A stretch of 42,442 nt of DNA, taken from positions 1 through 42,442 of the forward strand of contig JBEKOB010000033.1 in NCBI GenBank assembly GCA_049522195.1, written 5' to 3'. Below the pieces are notes generated by a model. It did not search any database, was not told the DNA's origin, and worked only from the letters and a program-made list of their open reading frames with translations. Source of the stretch: UBA9647 sp049522195 (GTDB lineage: Bacteria; Bacteroidota; Ignavibacteria; UBA10030). Below are positions 42,359 to 42,442 of this stretch, in pieces (positions within the stretch are counted from its first letter, which is position 1; every line of letters starts with the position of its first letter). A program made the translations under genes and the position numbers.

Positions 42359-42363
42359 AATTA

Positions 42364-42442
42364 TCAGGCTTTTGCTTCGGTAAGCTTCTTCAGTTCACGC
42401 ACCCTCGTATAGAACTCATCCAGCGCCATATCCTTCAGGAAA
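42364..42442 (-). CDS. C-terminal end of an unidentified gene (partial)
   Basis: The frame enters from the right edge and reads FLKDMALDEFYTRVRELKKL followed by TEAKA and a TGA stop (complement 42364-42366). It is open at the window end, so only the last 25 residues are visible; they look like a charged C-terminal helix. The stop codon touches the end of the minisatellite region, TAATTGTCAATGG on this strand. No family can be assigned. Confidence 0.6.
   Translation of the reverse strand, partial: FLKDMALDEFYTRVRELKKLTEAKA

Noticed and set aside
1..42442. tRNA, rRNA and riboswitch genes
   Set aside because: Reading both strands for TTCGA-type arms and for long conserved leader structures gave nothing convincing; a covariance search would be needed to be certain.

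Overview
The window reads as a chromosomal segment of a bacterium from the Bacteroidota side of the tree, most like an Ignavibacteria-type lineage (inference). Supporting signs: type IX secretion (T9SS) C-terminal sorting domains with an N-Y-P-N-P-F-N-P motif, a secreted tricorn-like protease, a ligand_3/beta-propeller histidine kinase with a NarL-type partner, small four-helix-bundle (23S rRNA intervening-sequence type) proteins, and many short 'phrase' repeats between genes. No tRNA or rRNA gene was seen by eye, and there is no CRISPR array or prophage.

Layout. 1-2081 (+): a tandem repeat, a secreted M28 metallopeptidase and a secreted thioredoxin-fold protein. 2124-16742 (all -): a long co-oriented run. 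Read in transcription order it starts with a HisA-like TIM barrel, a PfkB-family kinase, lysC, dapB, dapA, dapD, an RmlD-like reductase, an EEP-family lipoprotein and serS, many with ATGA stop/start overlaps. It continues with a heterodimeric ABC exporter, class I fructose-1,6-bisphosphatase and a DnaQ-like exonuclease. The lysine/diaminopimelate genes are the core; the HisA-like protein has both catalytic aspartates changed to glutamate. 17059-25000 (all -): an accessory and signalling zone with a REP-transposase-like protein with a broken HUH motif, a pseudo-receiver (phospho-Asp to Asn), a stand-alone receiver, a small HNH protein, a small membrane protein, two small genes bracketed by 77-bp direct repeats, and a complete NarL-type regulator with a large hybrid-like sensor kinase. 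25184-27967 (-): a VWA protein and its MoxR-like AAA+ partner, separated by an inverted-repeat element. 28034-29461 (+): glycosyltransferase family 9 and a small Cys-rich secreted peptide. 29490-33468 (-): a LiaF-like/PspC envelope pair, an oxidoreductase plus polysaccharide-deacetylase-like pair, and a monocistronic secreted Thr/Ala-rich protein with a sigma54-like promoter and a good terminator. 33948-42442 (mostly +): an orphan T9SS sorting domain, a C39-like/golvesin/T9SS secreted protein, the tricorn-like protease, a DUF3788-type protein and a four-helix-bundle gene, set in dense repeats including a 50-bp minisatellite.

The most striking recurring signal is a set of unrelated short repeat elements. 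Each begins 0-22 bp after a stop codon, often has inverted ends, and twice carries a four-helix-bundle gene. One such cassette (5678-6134) exactly fills the gap between the two ABC exporter genes. Another element fills the gap between the MoxR and VWA genes. This may be a mobile or hitch-hiking repeat system targeted to gene 3' ends. All family calls come from motif reading without database searches.
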